Source: Alkaliphilus peptidifermentans DSM 18978 (GTDB lineage Bacteria; Bacillota; Clostridia; Peptostreptococcales; Natronincolaceae). Taken from it: a stretch of DNA of 64,000 bases. Positions 8,387 to 17,975 of this stretch are shown here, one piece after another; the first letter of the stretch is position 1; each line of letters starts with the position of its first letter. The stretch covers positions 62,001 through 126,000 of the forward strand of contig NZ_FMUS01000001.1 in the NCBI RefSeq assembly GCF_900101495.1, read 5' to 3'. The notes under the pieces were generated by a model. That model had not been told where the DNA came from. It did not search any database and saw only the letters and a list, made by a program, of their open reading frames with translations. The position numbers were made by a program, and so were the translations under genes.

Positions 8387-9115
8387 ATGTTAAATACAAA
8401 GAATAGGGGAAGCAAAAAAACAATTGAGAGATTTATAAAAGATCCTCTCTGGTTATATTTTTTAGGGATTTCATTCTTTGGATTTATCCTTGCAGAGAGC
8501 TCCTCTGGCTATATGCTGGCTTCAATTCTATTGCTTTTTACCATTGTAGCAATTTATTATCTATATATTGATAAGGCAGAAGCCCTCCACAAGCAAGCGA
8601 TGGATCAATTTAGTAGCTTCAATCAAGAATACACACTTTTATCTGCTGTTACACTTCAAAATGAAGCTTCAAAGGGATATTCAGATTTTATTGTTATATC
8701 ACCAAAGGGAATCTTTAATATACGTGCCCTTGACTTTGAGGGTACAATTAAAGGGTACGAGAGTGAAGACACTTGGTCTTACACTAAGCTTACAGGGCCC
8801 TATGATATTACTCAAAAGCTTATAAGAAATCCTGTTCATTTCCATCAAAAAACCCATGACATCATTCATGATTTGTTGATGAGAAATAATATCCGATATA
8901 TTCCCATTCAATCTATAATTGTTATTAGAAATGAGGATGCAGAGATTCACACCAATAGTAACATACCTATTGTTAAGGTTAAGAACCTTCACCAGTACAT
9001 AACCCAGCATTCTGATCGTCATAATATGTTCTCTTTAATTGATGAAATTGTGGGTATTTTCAAAAGTGAAGGTCACTATAGCTTAAAGACTATGGAAAAA
9101 GCAATGAGTAATTAG
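8387..9115 (+). CDS. Membrane protein with degenerate NERD-like domain, paralogue
   Basis: A 242-residue protein with the same architecture as the product of 7266-8000. A short basic N-terminus is followed by two membrane segments (about residues 22-60), then a soluble part with DFIVISPKGIFNIRALDFEG, TWSYTK and KLIRNPVHFHQ. Shared blocks such as ISPKG(V/I)FNI, LDF(T/E)G and IRNP make common ancestry clear. The canonical NERD acidic/lysine pair is missing here too. GGAAGGAG precedes the ATG. Both copies sit between the his operon and envelope genes; no function can be stated. Confidence 0.7.
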   Translation: MLNTKNRGSKKTIERFIKDPLWLYFLGISFFGFILAESSSGYMLASILLLFTIVAIYYLYIDKAEALHKQAMDQFSSFNQEYTLLSAVTLQNEASKGYSDFIVISPKGIFNIRALDFEGTIKGYESEDTWSYTKLTGPYDITQKLIRNPVHFHQKTHDIIHDLLMRNNIRYIPIQSIIVIRNEDAEIHTNSNIPIVKVKNLHQYITQHSDRHNMFSLIDEIVGIFKSEGHYSLKTMEKAMSN

Positions 9116-9126
9116 AGAATTATAGT

Positions 9127-9160
9127 AAAAAACCAGCGAGTTAATATTCGCTGGATTTTT
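9127..9160. terminator. Bidirectional terminator between convergent genes
   Basis: CCAGCGA (9133-9139) and TCGCTGG (9148-9154) form a stem with an A-run on the left and ATTTTT on the right. It can serve both the plus-strand gene ending at 9115 and the minus-strand gene ending at 9164. Confidence 0.8.
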
Positions 9161-9163
9161 ATA

Positions 9164-10327
9164 TTATTTTACCTTAGCCTTTTTGTTTTCCATACTAGCT
9201 TTATTAAACTCCTTCGCCAGCAATGCGGCTACTATGGCAGTTATTGGTACAGTTAAAACTATTCCAATACTTCCCGCCAATGCCTGTATAAATTCTATAG
9301 AAAAAAGATCAAGATTTATAAATTGCACATAGGGCATTCTATATGCCATAACAATAATTAACATATTTAAGAGTCCACCTGTAAAGGCTAAAATAAGAGT
9401 ATTGGTCATTGTACCAATAATGTCTCTACCAACATTCATAGCAGATTGGAATAGTCCTTTTTTAGATAACTCCTTATTTACACTGTTTATTTCAAATACC
9501 GATGAGGTTATTGACATTGCAACATCCATAACAGCACCCAGGGAAGCTATTAGAATTGCTGCAAACATAAGCCCCCGCACCTGCATACCGGTTTCATCAG
9601 CAATATAAATTAGCTGATCTGCCTTGTCCATGGTCATTCCAGATAGCTGTGCCATCCTGCCAGCCAAATAAGATATACTTCCTGCAATTGTTACCCCTAA
9701 AACTGTACCTGTAGAGGCAGCTAGAGTTTTTTTGCTCCATCCACTGGTCATATAAAAGGTAACTATAGTTGATAATATGGCTGTTATAATAGCAATTAAT
9801 ATTGGATTATATCCCCTTAAAATCCAGGGTATTAAAAAGAAAATAATCATAATTCCAGTAAAAACTAAAGAAATAATTGATTTTAGTCCCCTCATTCTAC
9901 CTACAGCAACTATTGCTAGTATGAAGAGTCCCACTAAAAAGTAAATTATTTTGCTTCTTTCATAGCTATAAATCCTGACACTTTCTATGTTATTACCATC
10001 CCTGTAAATGGTAACTACCACTTCCATATTTTCATCCGTATGAACATTATAGGTTCTTCCCATTGGGTTTCGTATATTATGAATTTCACCCTTAAAGTCT
10101 CCAGTAGTGATTTCTATCTGTACATCTTGATGTCCTAGGTACATATCCTTTATTGTTCTATCTGCATTCAGATTTTCTGAATACACCTCCAATATTCTTG
10201 CTTTTTCAAAATCTATATCCATTCTCCGAAAATCAAAGCTTCTATAGAAAATCCCCGAATAATAGATTACTGCAATTGCAATTAAAGCTATACAAGTAAA
10301 TGATAAAATATTGATTTTGTTTTTCAT
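9164..10327 (-). CDS. YibE/F-family multi-pass membrane protein
   Basis: A 387-residue integral membrane protein. An N-terminal membrane anchor (about residues 7-27) precedes an extracytoplasmic region of roughly 100 residues containing GHQDVQIEITTGDFKGE, and then about seven membrane segments. The layout and motifs such as GTVLGVTIAG and LGAVMDVAMSITSSVFEI match the YibE/F family known from Firmicutes, which has no settled biochemical role. GGAGGGTAC precedes the ATG. It is transcribed alone, downstream of but separate from the giant SLH gene. Membership in the family is well supported; function is unknown. Confidence 0.85.
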   Translation of the reverse strand: MKNKINILSFTCIALIAIAVIYYSGIFYRSFDFRRMDIDFEKARILEVYSENLNADRTIKDMYLGHQDVQIEITTGDFKGEIHNIRNPMGRTYNVHTDENMEVVVTIYRDGNNIESVRIYSYERSKIIYFLVGLFILAIVAVGRMRGLKSIISLVFTGIMIIFFLIPWILRGYNPILIAIITAILSTIVTFYMTSGWSKKTLAASTGTVLGVTIAGSISYLAGRMAQLSGMTMDKADQLIYIADETGMQVRGLMFAAILIASLGAVMDVAMSITSSVFEINSVNKELSKKGLFQSAMNVGRDIIGTMTNTLILAFTGGLLNMLIIVMAYRMPYVQFINLDLFSIEFIQALAGSIGIVLTVPITAIVAALLAKEFNKASMENKKAKVK

Positions 10328-10409
10328 ATGTACCCTCCATAGGTTGAATAAGAATAGGTTGAAGCTCCTCAGTTTTACTGAAGAGCTTTCAATTATTCCT
10401 GATTTTATA

Positions 10410-13400
10410 TTACTTCATTTTTCTTAAGGCTTCAATTATTACTTTAGCTGCCTCTGCCCTTTTTGTATTTCCTTGAGGTTTGAAGCTGTTATCTGGATAC
10501 CCACCAACGATACCATTTATGTTGGCTGTATAAATGACATCCTTAGCCCACGATGAAATTGCCTCACTATCCGTGAATTTATTTTCACCACTTACTATGT
10601 CTAGTTTTGCTGCTCTAATAACGATTAACACCATTTGTTCTCTGGTAATAAAGTCATTTGGACCAAATGTTGTATCGTTATAGCCGTTAATTATACCATG
10701 GGCCTGTGCTGTAGCTATATAATCCTTAGCCCAATGATCCTTTGTATCTTCAAACACCTTACCAACTTTCGCCTCTAATTTAAAGGCCTCAACAATAATT
10801 TTAACGAATTCAGCTCTTGTTATGTTGTTTTCAGGTCTAAATGTTCCATCGCTATAACCACCGATTGCTCCTAGAGCGACTAGTTCTTTGATATAATCTT
10901 CTGCCCAATGTCCAGCAATGTCTGTTAAATTAACCTTTATTTCTCTCGCTGGCTCTTCATCAATTACCTCTGTTTCAATTACTTCTTCTGTTGATGACAC
11001 AGGAGGTTGTTTTGTACTACCTGTACTTGGTGTAGAACCTGAACCACCAGTACTTGGTGTAGAACCTGAATTTTCATCTCTTTCTCTTTCGCTAGAACCA
11101 CTGCTTGGAGCCGTACCAGTAGTTGCTAATACATTGTTAGAAAGATCTGAATGATAACCATCCTTAACAGCCCTTACCTGATATTCATAAGTACTGTTAT
11201 AGCTTACTGTATCTATATACTGATTATTTTCTACTTGAATAACAGTCTCTGATGCGCCGGCTTTACGTATTAATTCAAAGGTTGCACCATTTACTAAATT
11301 CCAGCTTAATGTTACTTTGTTTTGATTGATGGCTGCTGTGTTAAGTGTAGGTACGTCAACCAATTCAGCTACTGCAATTGCACTTAAATCTGTTTCAAAT
11401 TCAACTTCTCTAGCATCAGCATCAACACCAATTACACTTCTAAATTCCCACATATCACCATTTTTATGAAATCCACCAGCTCTTTCTGTAGAAACATCTT
11501 CTGGTATTGGAAGTTTTAGTGTAACCTTTCTACCATTTAGTCCACCAACCTCCAATTGAAGAACTAAGTTTTTGTTTGTTTTTTCGACATTTGAGATACT
11601 TAAGGAGCTACTACCCGAAGGTACAGTTATAGAAATAGGAACTTCTACTCTATTCTCACCTTCTCCTTTTGCATAGGTTACTATTACTATAGTATCTTCA
11701 GTTATATCTCCTAAATCTACTGTTGCTTTACCATTTTCATCGTATTGATCTTCAGTAAAAGTTATTACCTTCGCTGCTAAAACAGTTACAATTAATGTTT
11801 TGGATTCTGTTACTCCATCTACTGTTACTTTAAGCAATTTTTCCCCTGTGGTGTCAAATGTCCATGGAATCGATACCTTACCATTTATAAAGTCATATGT
11901 GTCTACTATTTTTTCACTTCCAACCTCAGTTGTAACAGTAGTTGGACCTTGCAATAAATTATTGTCCTTATCTTTAGCATTATTAATTGTAATATTAAAT
12001 TGTGTATTTACTGCTACTTTACTTACTGATGTTAATGTAAACGTAGACGCATCTGCAAAGCTTAAATCACTATAGTATCTCACCCTTATTCTTGGTCCCT
12101 TTGAACCATAGGAGGAAATACCTGTCACAGATACTCTGTCCCCTATTGTAAATCGTTCCATGCCAAGACCTAAATAACCATCTATTTGAACAAGAGCATG
12201 ACCGCTACCATCATTTATAGTAAAGTTTCCATCAATTGGATTATAATCAGTTATAACTCCCTCTGTTGTAATAAGCATTCCAGCATAATCCTGTGACATC
12301 GCTTTATTTGTAGATAAAGCAGTTGTTTCAATTTCACCAACTGGCCCAACAAACATTACTTCATAATCGTATGTTTCAAAGGCTAGTTCTAATTCTCCTT
12401 CAAAGTATGTTACTCTTCCTGTAGCAATTATTTCAGTTCCCAGAGGTAAATTGTTCTTGGTTTGAGAACCGTATACTGCTAAGCCTGATGTCTCATCTTG
12501 AATATATATAACATCAAAGAAGTGATCTGTTGGTGCAGTTACTATACCCCTAACCGTAACAATATCACCGGAATTAGCATTATCTCTAACATCCTTTATT
12601 GTTCTAATTCGATCATAATTTGCTAACCAGTCAATTGTTTGTAACGTCAAGGCAGTATTGCTATTGTCATTCCCAATTTCAAAGTCTGAATAGAAATGTC
12701 TACCGGCTGCTACAATTCTACCATTACCAACTTTTTCTTTCGCTATAACTGGAATAGTATCCCCGTCTAGCCCTCCTTCAAGATTATATCTATGTGCCTT
12801 TGACCCTGGATTGGCTGTATAGGATGTATCATTGGCAAATAGTAGTATCTCCAATTCCGATGCTGGATTATTTACTAATGGCCCACCATTTGCATTTATT
12901 AGGGAAGCCCCACTGAAAATTCTGATTGAGTCCATATTAGCGTTTAACCCACTTTTTGTCGGTGGCAGGTTACTCATGATAATTGACCATACATATCCAC
13001 TATACTTACCCGAACCCTCTAGCTCATATATATTATCATCATTAAAACGTATACCACTTCCCATCTTTTCCATTAAGCCATTGAATAATGTACTATCTTG
13101 ACCGTGATTAGATTTACCAGCCAGCATTATGGATCCACCGGCATTAACCCAATCGGCTATGGCATCCTCTTCAGCAGCAGTAAATGAGGCTGCTTTAGTT
13201 AATGGTATATTAATAATTAGCACATCTACATCATCTAATAGTTGTGGTGTATATCTTTGTGTATTTATAGTTGCTTCGTACCCATATAGCCTTAGCATTT
13301 CTATTATTTGCACTACGGTTCCCGGTACATCGGCATTATTATGGGCCCCATCAAATAGTATTTTCTTACCTATTGGTTTTACAACTTTTACTGCCTTCGA

Positions 13401-16400
13401 TATTTCTGTTACAGTTGTTACACCTTCGATATAGGTTAGTACAGCATATACTCTTACTTCTCCATGAGTTTGTGGTAACCATGTTGCACTAAGAGTTTTA
13501 CTGGAACCAGCATTTAAACTATCCTCTAATTCAACTGTACCAATTAAGTTTGACTCATGGATGCTGCCCTCATAAAATTTAACTTCTATTCCTTCAACAC
13601 CTCTAACACCCATATTTGTTACTGTAGCTTCTATTTTGGTTTCAAAGCCTGGCAGTGTAGGATCAGGATTTACATTTATACCTGTTAGCTTCACATCGTT
13701 TTCACCAGCTACTGTGAAGATTGGTGATGCATGACCCCAGGCTCCATTACTATGGATTACTTTAATTACAAACCACTGGGCACCACCAGAAGCTTCAACT
13801 GTTAAGTTCCATTCGGCTTTGTTGGTTCCACCGTCAAATACCTTTTCTTCTAAAATATGTCCACCATTGGTAATTAACTGTAATTTATCAATAGATACTT
13901 TAGAATCTTCAGCTAGTATCTCTATATTTACATCATCTCCAGCTGATACATCAATTACACTACCCATCCAATGTCCATTACCCTTAACTGTAAGCTCTAA
14001 GGTTCGAGTTTCAGTTGAGTACATTCTCCTGGCATTCATTGCATCAATAATATTATTTGTATCTAGCTTTTCAGCAATAACAACTGTTAAATTATCAGGA
14101 TCTCCCCAGTTGGTTGCATGGTTATCCTGTCCATTCATTGCACCAACTCTCCAACCATTATCAAGAGACTTCCAATAATGACTTTCTGCCCTTGAATAGC
14201 TATATGGCGGTGCCCCATTGGCTACTTCTATTCCATTAAAGTATCTGTCCAGATTAGGCACATATGCCAAATTATTAAAGGAGTCATCTGGCCAGTTTGG
14301 ATGATTAAACATGTTAAACACATTTGCATCTGATCTTGTCGATACATCAACCACCCAGTCATAGTATTCCCTTAGGGGAACCATTTGCTTTTTAGCTTCG
14401 ACATAGGTGTCACTATTTATAGTGTTTGTATGCCCCCATATACTGGAAGTCATCTCAAACCCTCTAACTGCTAAAAATTCTCCATTATATTTAGCATTAA
14501 TTGCCTCAGCTTCTTTTCTAGTCTTGTACCACTGTGAACCATCTACTTCGATGTACTCGTTGGCACTGGCGTTAAATTCAAAGTTGCCATCTGAAACTCC
14601 ATCCAACCAGTTGGAGTGATCAGACATAAATAGCCAATCTAACTTATTATTTTTTGCATAATCGAATGCTTGAGTTGGTGTACCTGCTCCATCTGAATAT
14701 GCTGTATGGGCATGGGGTATACCATAATAGAAGTTATAGCTTGGATTTTCCTTTTCTACTCTGAAGAACCATTTAAATTCTTTAAGCCTATCTTCAACAT
14801 CTGGAACATAAATTGCTACATCATGCTCTCCATAAGGTAAATTTTCTGCTTGATAGTATATACGATTATTATCTTGATCTAAAGTATGATCTACTCTAAG
14901 ACCATTAACAAGTAGTCTTATATTGCCATAATCTATGTCTGCTTCTGTTCTTTCTAGTCTAGCTGATATTAACGGGCTTCTTTCAAATGTTGACACAAAA
15001 TTACCCGGCTTTATATCTAATACAAGTGGCTCCCTTGGGTCCTGTTGTCCTGGTGGCACTTCAAATTTTAAATCAGCGCCATTTTCAAGCTTTAGCTGTG
15101 GCCTATTAAAATATGCAACTACACCTGTAGCCGAGTACCAATCTCCCACTTCAATTTCTACTAGATTAAAGTTAGCTGCTCGTCCAGTATAAATATATGT
15201 TTCAAAGTCACCTGACTTTGCAGTAAATCCATTACTGTCTTTACCTACTACCTCAAAGGGCTCGGTTGTAACAAGCATTCCCTCAACATCAAAGCTAACG
15301 TGATACTTCCCTTTTGTATTTATGCCAGTATTTGGGTCATACTTATCAACTTGTCTTATTGCTGGCTTGCTAAAATAATCTTTTTCTTGTCCTGTAACAA
15401 TAACTATTCTGCCTTCGGCAGCTGGGTTGTTTTCTAGTGTTATACTAAAGTCCTTTCTGAAACCACCAGGTAATGCTACATCTATAGTTTTAGTTGGATC
15501 AGCAGTATCTGCTATCTGTATTGCAAATTCTTTATTAGGCAATTTATCTGTTATAACGCCTCTTACAGTGGTAGTTCTATCGTTGCCTAAATAATTAGCT
15601 AATGCCGTTGTAACATTAACACGACCTCGTGTATGATCAACATCCTGTATAGTTACTTGTAATGGCTCTGGTAATTTATTATCGCTACTTTCAATCGTTA
15701 TATCATCTAGACTGTCTGGAACAAATTGTATCTCTCCATTATACTCATCAACTTTTCCTTTAACAGTAATGAAGTCTCCAGCTTTAACCTTAGTATTAAT
15801 ATTGGATATGTTAATTTGCAATCCAGCAACATCATCTTGAATATATGCTTCTCTATTTCCAGATAATGCAGTTACCACTCCACTAACAATTGCTGAAGTA
15901 TTTTCAGAAAGCTTTTTGACTTCAAGGATAGATAATACTTCATCCTCCTTCATGGTATAGGAAAATGTACTGGTAATACTATCGTCTAAGCCTGCTTTAA
16001 CAGCTTTTGCCTTAATTGTTGTAGCTTCAAGGATTTCTATTTTTTCAGTATATACAGTATTAGGCTCATCATCTCCAGTTGTATAGTAGATAGTTGCACC
16101 ATCTGTAGATGTTGTTAATTCAACTTTTGTTCCAGCCTCAACTGCTCCTGCTGCTGGTGTTGCTATTATATCTGAAACCTTTGTCTCTACTTTAATTTCG
16201 TGAGTTCCTGCTTTAGGACTTCTTGCAGTATTATTGTCGTCCTGTGCTATTATGTAATATTCCATATCTTCTGTAACTTCAGAACCTGGTATAACTGCCA
16301 GGAAATTACCTGTTGGATTAATAATTGTATAATTTGATCCACCTGCAGGCCTATAGTAAACAGCAGCAGTTACAGTACCTTGTTCATTTTTAGTTGTAAA

Positions 16401-17057
16401 GTTAATCTCTATATCACTGCCTGCTACTGTTGATTCAACAGGTGTATGGGATATAGAAATAGCTTGAGGTGGTACTTCGCCGCCAGTACCGCTATAACTT
16501 GTCCATGTTATGTTATCTATGGTTAACTGTCTATTTGATGAGCCACCAGTAATATGACGGATTTCTATTACCACATTACCAGTAATATTTATATCTTTTA
16601 CCTCAAATGTGTGAATAGTATCATCTGCACCACTACCACTGCCGAATGCTATTGATTGGCCAATTGATATATTATTTATAAATACTTCTATTTGTCTATC
16701 TCCAGTGCTAGTAAATGCCTTTCTCATATCAACTGAGAAGTTTCCTATCCCTCCCGGAATTGGGTCCGAAATAATTTTACTTCCATCTCCAGATCTCCTC
16801 AGTAACATCCCTGCTCCATCAATAGGATAGGATTGCTCCCCAGTCACATGAGTATAATGCCATGTAATACCATTATCTCCTTTAAAAGAACCATTAACAT
16901 AATTTGTACCAGAAACCCCTAAGTTATCAAATGTCTCTGTAAATACCTGTGGTGCTTCAGCATGTACAATATGTCCATCAAAAAATGTAAAAAAGCTACT
17001 TAACACAAGGGTAAAAACCAATAAAAAACTAATACTTCTCCACTTTTTTCCTCCCAA
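10410..17057 (-). CDS. Giant SLH-anchored surface protein with PHP-type metallohydrolase domain
   Basis: A 2215-residue secreted mosaic. A signal peptide (about 1-34) is followed by a beta-sandwich region, a chitobiase-C-like module (about 296-365, ATIYYTTGDDEPN), OB-fold-like modules of the YhcR type (from about 371, 486 and 580), and a PHP/CehA-McbA-like domain (about 777-1090). That domain shows HAHTAYSDG, FMSDHSNW, RGFEM, FNHPNWP and NGQDNHATNW, which together supply a plausible His/Asp metal cluster. CARDB-like (about 1126), glutamine-amidotransferase-like (about 1231-1330) and further OB-like modules (about 1484) come next, then a Ser/Gly/Pro linker and three SLH repeats (about 2045-2215) for cell-wall binding. 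The start is TTG with AGAGGGTG upstream; no in-frame ATG fits the signal peptide. Substrate is unknown, possibly an extracellular phosphoester or phosphonate. Confidence 0.85.
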   Translation of the reverse strand: MGGKKWRSISFLLVFTLVLSSFFTFFDGHIVHAEAPQVFTETFDNLGVSGTNYVNGSFKGDNGITWHYTHVTGEQSYPIDGAGMLLRRSGDGSKIISDPIPGGIGNFSVDMRKAFTSTGDRQIEVFINNISIGQSIAFGSGSGADDTIHTFEVKDINITGNVVIEIRHITGGSSNRQLTIDNITWTSYSGTGGEVPPQAISISHTPVESTVAGSDIEINFTTKNEQGTVTAAVYYRPAGGSNYTIINPTGNFLAVIPGSEVTEDMEYYIIAQDDNNTARSPKAGTHEIKVETKVSDIIATPAAGAVEAGTKVELTTSTDGATIYYTTGDDEPNTVYTEKIEILEATTIKAKAVKAGLDDSITSTFSYTMKEDEVLSILEVKKLSENTSAIVSGVVTALSGNREAYIQDDVAGLQINISNINTKVKAGDFITVKGKVDEYNGEIQFVPDSLDDITIESSDNKLPEPLQVTIQDVDHTRGRVNVTTALANYLGNDRTTTVRGVITDKLPNKEFAIQIADTADPTKTIDVALPGGFRKDFSITLENNPAAEGRIVIVTGQEKDYFSKPAIRQVDKYDPNTGINTKGKYHVSFDVEGMLVTTEPFEVVGKDSNGFTAKSGDFETYIYTGRAANFNLVEIEVGDWYSATGVVAYFNRPQLKLENGADLKFEVPPGQQDPREPLVLDIKPGNFVSTFERSPLISARLERTEADIDYGNIRLLVNGLRVDHTLDQDNNRIYYQAENLPYGEHDVAIYVPDVEDRLKEFKWFFRVEKENPSYNFYYGIPHAHTAYSDGAGTPTQAFDYAKNNKLDWLFMSDHSNWLDGVSDGNFEFNASANEYIEVDGSQWYKTRKEAEAINAKYNGEFLAVRGFEMTSSIWGHTNTINSDTYVEAKKQMVPLREYYDWVVDVSTRSDANVFNMFNHPNWPDDSFNNLAYVPNLDRYFNGIEVANGAPPYSYSRAESHYWKSLDNGWRVGAMNGQDNHATNWGDPDNLTVVIAEKLDTNNIIDAMNARRMYSTETRTLELTVKGNGHWMGSVIDVSAGDDVNIEILAEDSKVSIDKLQLITNGGHILEEKVFDGGTNKAEWNLTVEASGGAQWFVIKVIHSNGAWGHASPIFTVAGENDVKLTGINVNPDPTLPGFETKIEATVTNMGVRGVEGIEVKFYEGSIHESNLIGTVELEDSLNAGSSKTLSATWLPQTHGEVRVYAVLTYIEGVTTVTEISKAVKVVKPIGKKILFDGAHNNADVPGTVVQIIEMLRLYGYEATINTQRYTPQLLDDVDVLIINIPLTKAASFTAAEEDAIADWVNAGGSIMLAGKSNHGQDSTLFNGLMEKMGSGIRFNDDNIYELEGSGKYSGYVWSIIMSNLPPTKSGLNANMDSIRIFSGASLINANGGPLVNNPASELEILLFANDTSYTANPGSKAHRYNLEGGLDGDTIPVIAKEKVGNGRIVAAGRHFYSDFEIGNDNSNTALTLQTIDWLANYDRIRTIKDVRDNANSGDIVTVRGIVTAPTDHFFDVIYIQDETSGLAVYGSQTKNNLPLGTEIIATGRVTYFEGELELAFETYDYEVMFVGPVGEIETTALSTNKAMSQDYAGMLITTEGVITDYNPIDGNFTINDGSGHALVQIDGYLGLGMERFTIGDRVSVTGISSYGSKGPRIRVRYYSDLSFADASTFTLTSVSKVAVNTQFNITINNAKDKDNNLLQGPTTVTTEVGSEKIVDTYDFINGKVSIPWTFDTTGEKLLKVTVDGVTESKTLIVTVLAAKVITFTEDQYDENGKATVDLGDITEDTIVIVTYAKGEGENRVEVPISITVPSGSSSLSISNVEKTNKNLVLQLEVGGLNGRKVTLKLPIPEDVSTERAGGFHKNGDMWEFRSVIGVDADAREVEFETDLSAIAVAELVDVPTLNTAAINQNKVTLSWNLVNGATFELIRKAGASETVIQVENNQYIDTVSYNSTYEYQVRAVKDGYHSDLSNNVLATTGTAPSSGSSERERDENSGSTPSTGGSGSTPSTGSTKQPPVSSTEEVIETEVIDEEPAREIKVNLTDIAGHWAEDYIKELVALGAIGGYSDGTFRPENNITRAEFVKIIVEAFKLEAKVGKVFEDTKDHWAKDYIATAQAHGIINGYNDTTFGPNDFITREQMVLIVIRAAKLDIVSGENKFTDSEAISSWAKDVIYTANINGIVGGYPDNSFKPQGNTKRAEAAKVIIEALRKMK

Positions 17058-17092
17058 AATCTTTACACCCTCTCTTTTCTCTAGTTGGTTAA

Positions 17093-17106
17093 TGATAACG
17101 ATTGCA
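17093..17106. promoter_or_regulatory. cre-like site upstream of the giant SLH gene
   Basis: TGATAACGATTGCA matches the CcpA operator pattern TGWNANCGNTNWCA with one mismatch. It lies between the predicted promoter and the start codon, where CcpA would repress. This is a consensus match only. Confidence 0.35.
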
Positions 17107-17163
17107 AAAACTAAACCTACACCCTCCTTTATTTAATCTTTGTAATTATAATAATATGTATAA

Positions 17164-17191
17164 ATTATATATATGCATAATTACATTTCAA
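17164..17191 (-). promoter_or_regulatory. Candidate sigma-A promoter of the giant SLH gene
   Basis: On the minus strand TTGAAA (17186-17191) and TATAAT (17164-17169) are 16 nt apart, about 107 nt upstream of the TTG start. The surrounding sequence is very AT-rich, so chance matches are possible. Confidence 0.5.
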
Positions 17192-17322
17192 CGTTTTAAG
17201 ACTTTTTTTCTTTGTGTTTTGTGTAAAAACTAAAGTTTGTAAACCTTAACATATCCTTGTTTCACCTGTTGTTACTTGTTTATAAATAAACAACAGCAAT
17301 AATATGGAGCCTTATGTGTTTT

Positions 17323-17724
17323 CTAAACTACATACTCCAACACATATTTTCTGAAATGCCTTAAATCACTTACTATTTCTGGCAGTAGATTGTACAATTC
17401 ATCCTTATTCATAAGTTTTAGGTAGTCATATTCCAATGTATAAATATACTTAATTCTTCCATTTATGTTAGCTGATAACCAATTGGGAAATACTCTATTA
17501 CTTTCAAGGGTTTTTATTAAGTTTTTTGTATTGGGAAATTGACAGTGCTTTATGACTAGGGTGCTTACCTCAAGAATATTTTGATAACCCAAAATTGTAA
17601 ATCGTTCTGCACCTCCATAAATCAAAGGATTATTTATAAAGTCTTCTTTACTATAGGTGGAGGCAACGGATAAGATTTCAGCGTACTCATCAAGCTTATT
17701 TAGCTTCCTTCTTATTTCTTCCAC
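17323..17724 (-). CDS. Orphan HepT-like (DUF86) protein with lost HEPN motif
   Basis: A 133-residue helical protein with a GTG start preceded by GGGAGA. Its pattern (an N-terminal LDEYAEIL helix, then YGGAERFTILGYQNILEVSTLVI and a C-terminal LPEIVSDLRHFRKYV) follows the DUF86/HepT plan. In active HepT toxins the third helix carries the HEPN motif R-N-x3-4-H; here that stretch reads INGRIKYIYTLEYDY, so the catalytic His is missing. No nucleotidyltransferase partner lies next to it. It is probably a degenerate or repurposed HepT relative. The assignment rests on pattern similarity and is moderate. Confidence 0.5.
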   Translation of the reverse strand: MEEIRRKLNKLDEYAEILSVASTYSKEDFINNPLIYGGAERFTILGYQNILEVSTLVIKHCQFPNTKNLIKTLESNRVFPNWLSANINGRIKYIYTLEYDYLKLMNKDELYNLLPEIVSDLRHFRKYVLEYVV

Positions 17725-17911
17725 GCAACCATCTCCCTTCTCTATTTATATATAATTTGAATTGCAATTTATTTAATATAACTTGCATTGTTTGTTTGTA
17801 TATAATTAGACTTTCAAAACAATTCTCCTTTTAGTAATCTTTATGAAAAATTTACCCATTTGTTTGTTAACAATTATACAGCTATAGTAATTTTGTAAAT
17901 GTTAACTAATA

Positions 17912-17964
17912 AAAATAAAAAAAAGGCTTCTCGCCTAGATGATTTATCTATTTGAGATAGCCTT
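17912..17964 (-). terminator. Terminator after methyltransferase gene
   Basis: On the minus strand AAGGCTATCTC pairs with GAGAAGCCTT (one bulged base), followed by a run of eight T. It lies 12 nt beyond the methyltransferase stop. Confidence 0.7.
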
Positions 17965-17975
17965 ATTATTTTACT

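Noticed and set aside
17107-17139. Leader peptide gene behind the ribosome-like site AAAGGAGGGTG upstream of the giant SLH gene
   Set aside because: The only nearby start gives an eight-codon frame with no informative composition; not supportable.
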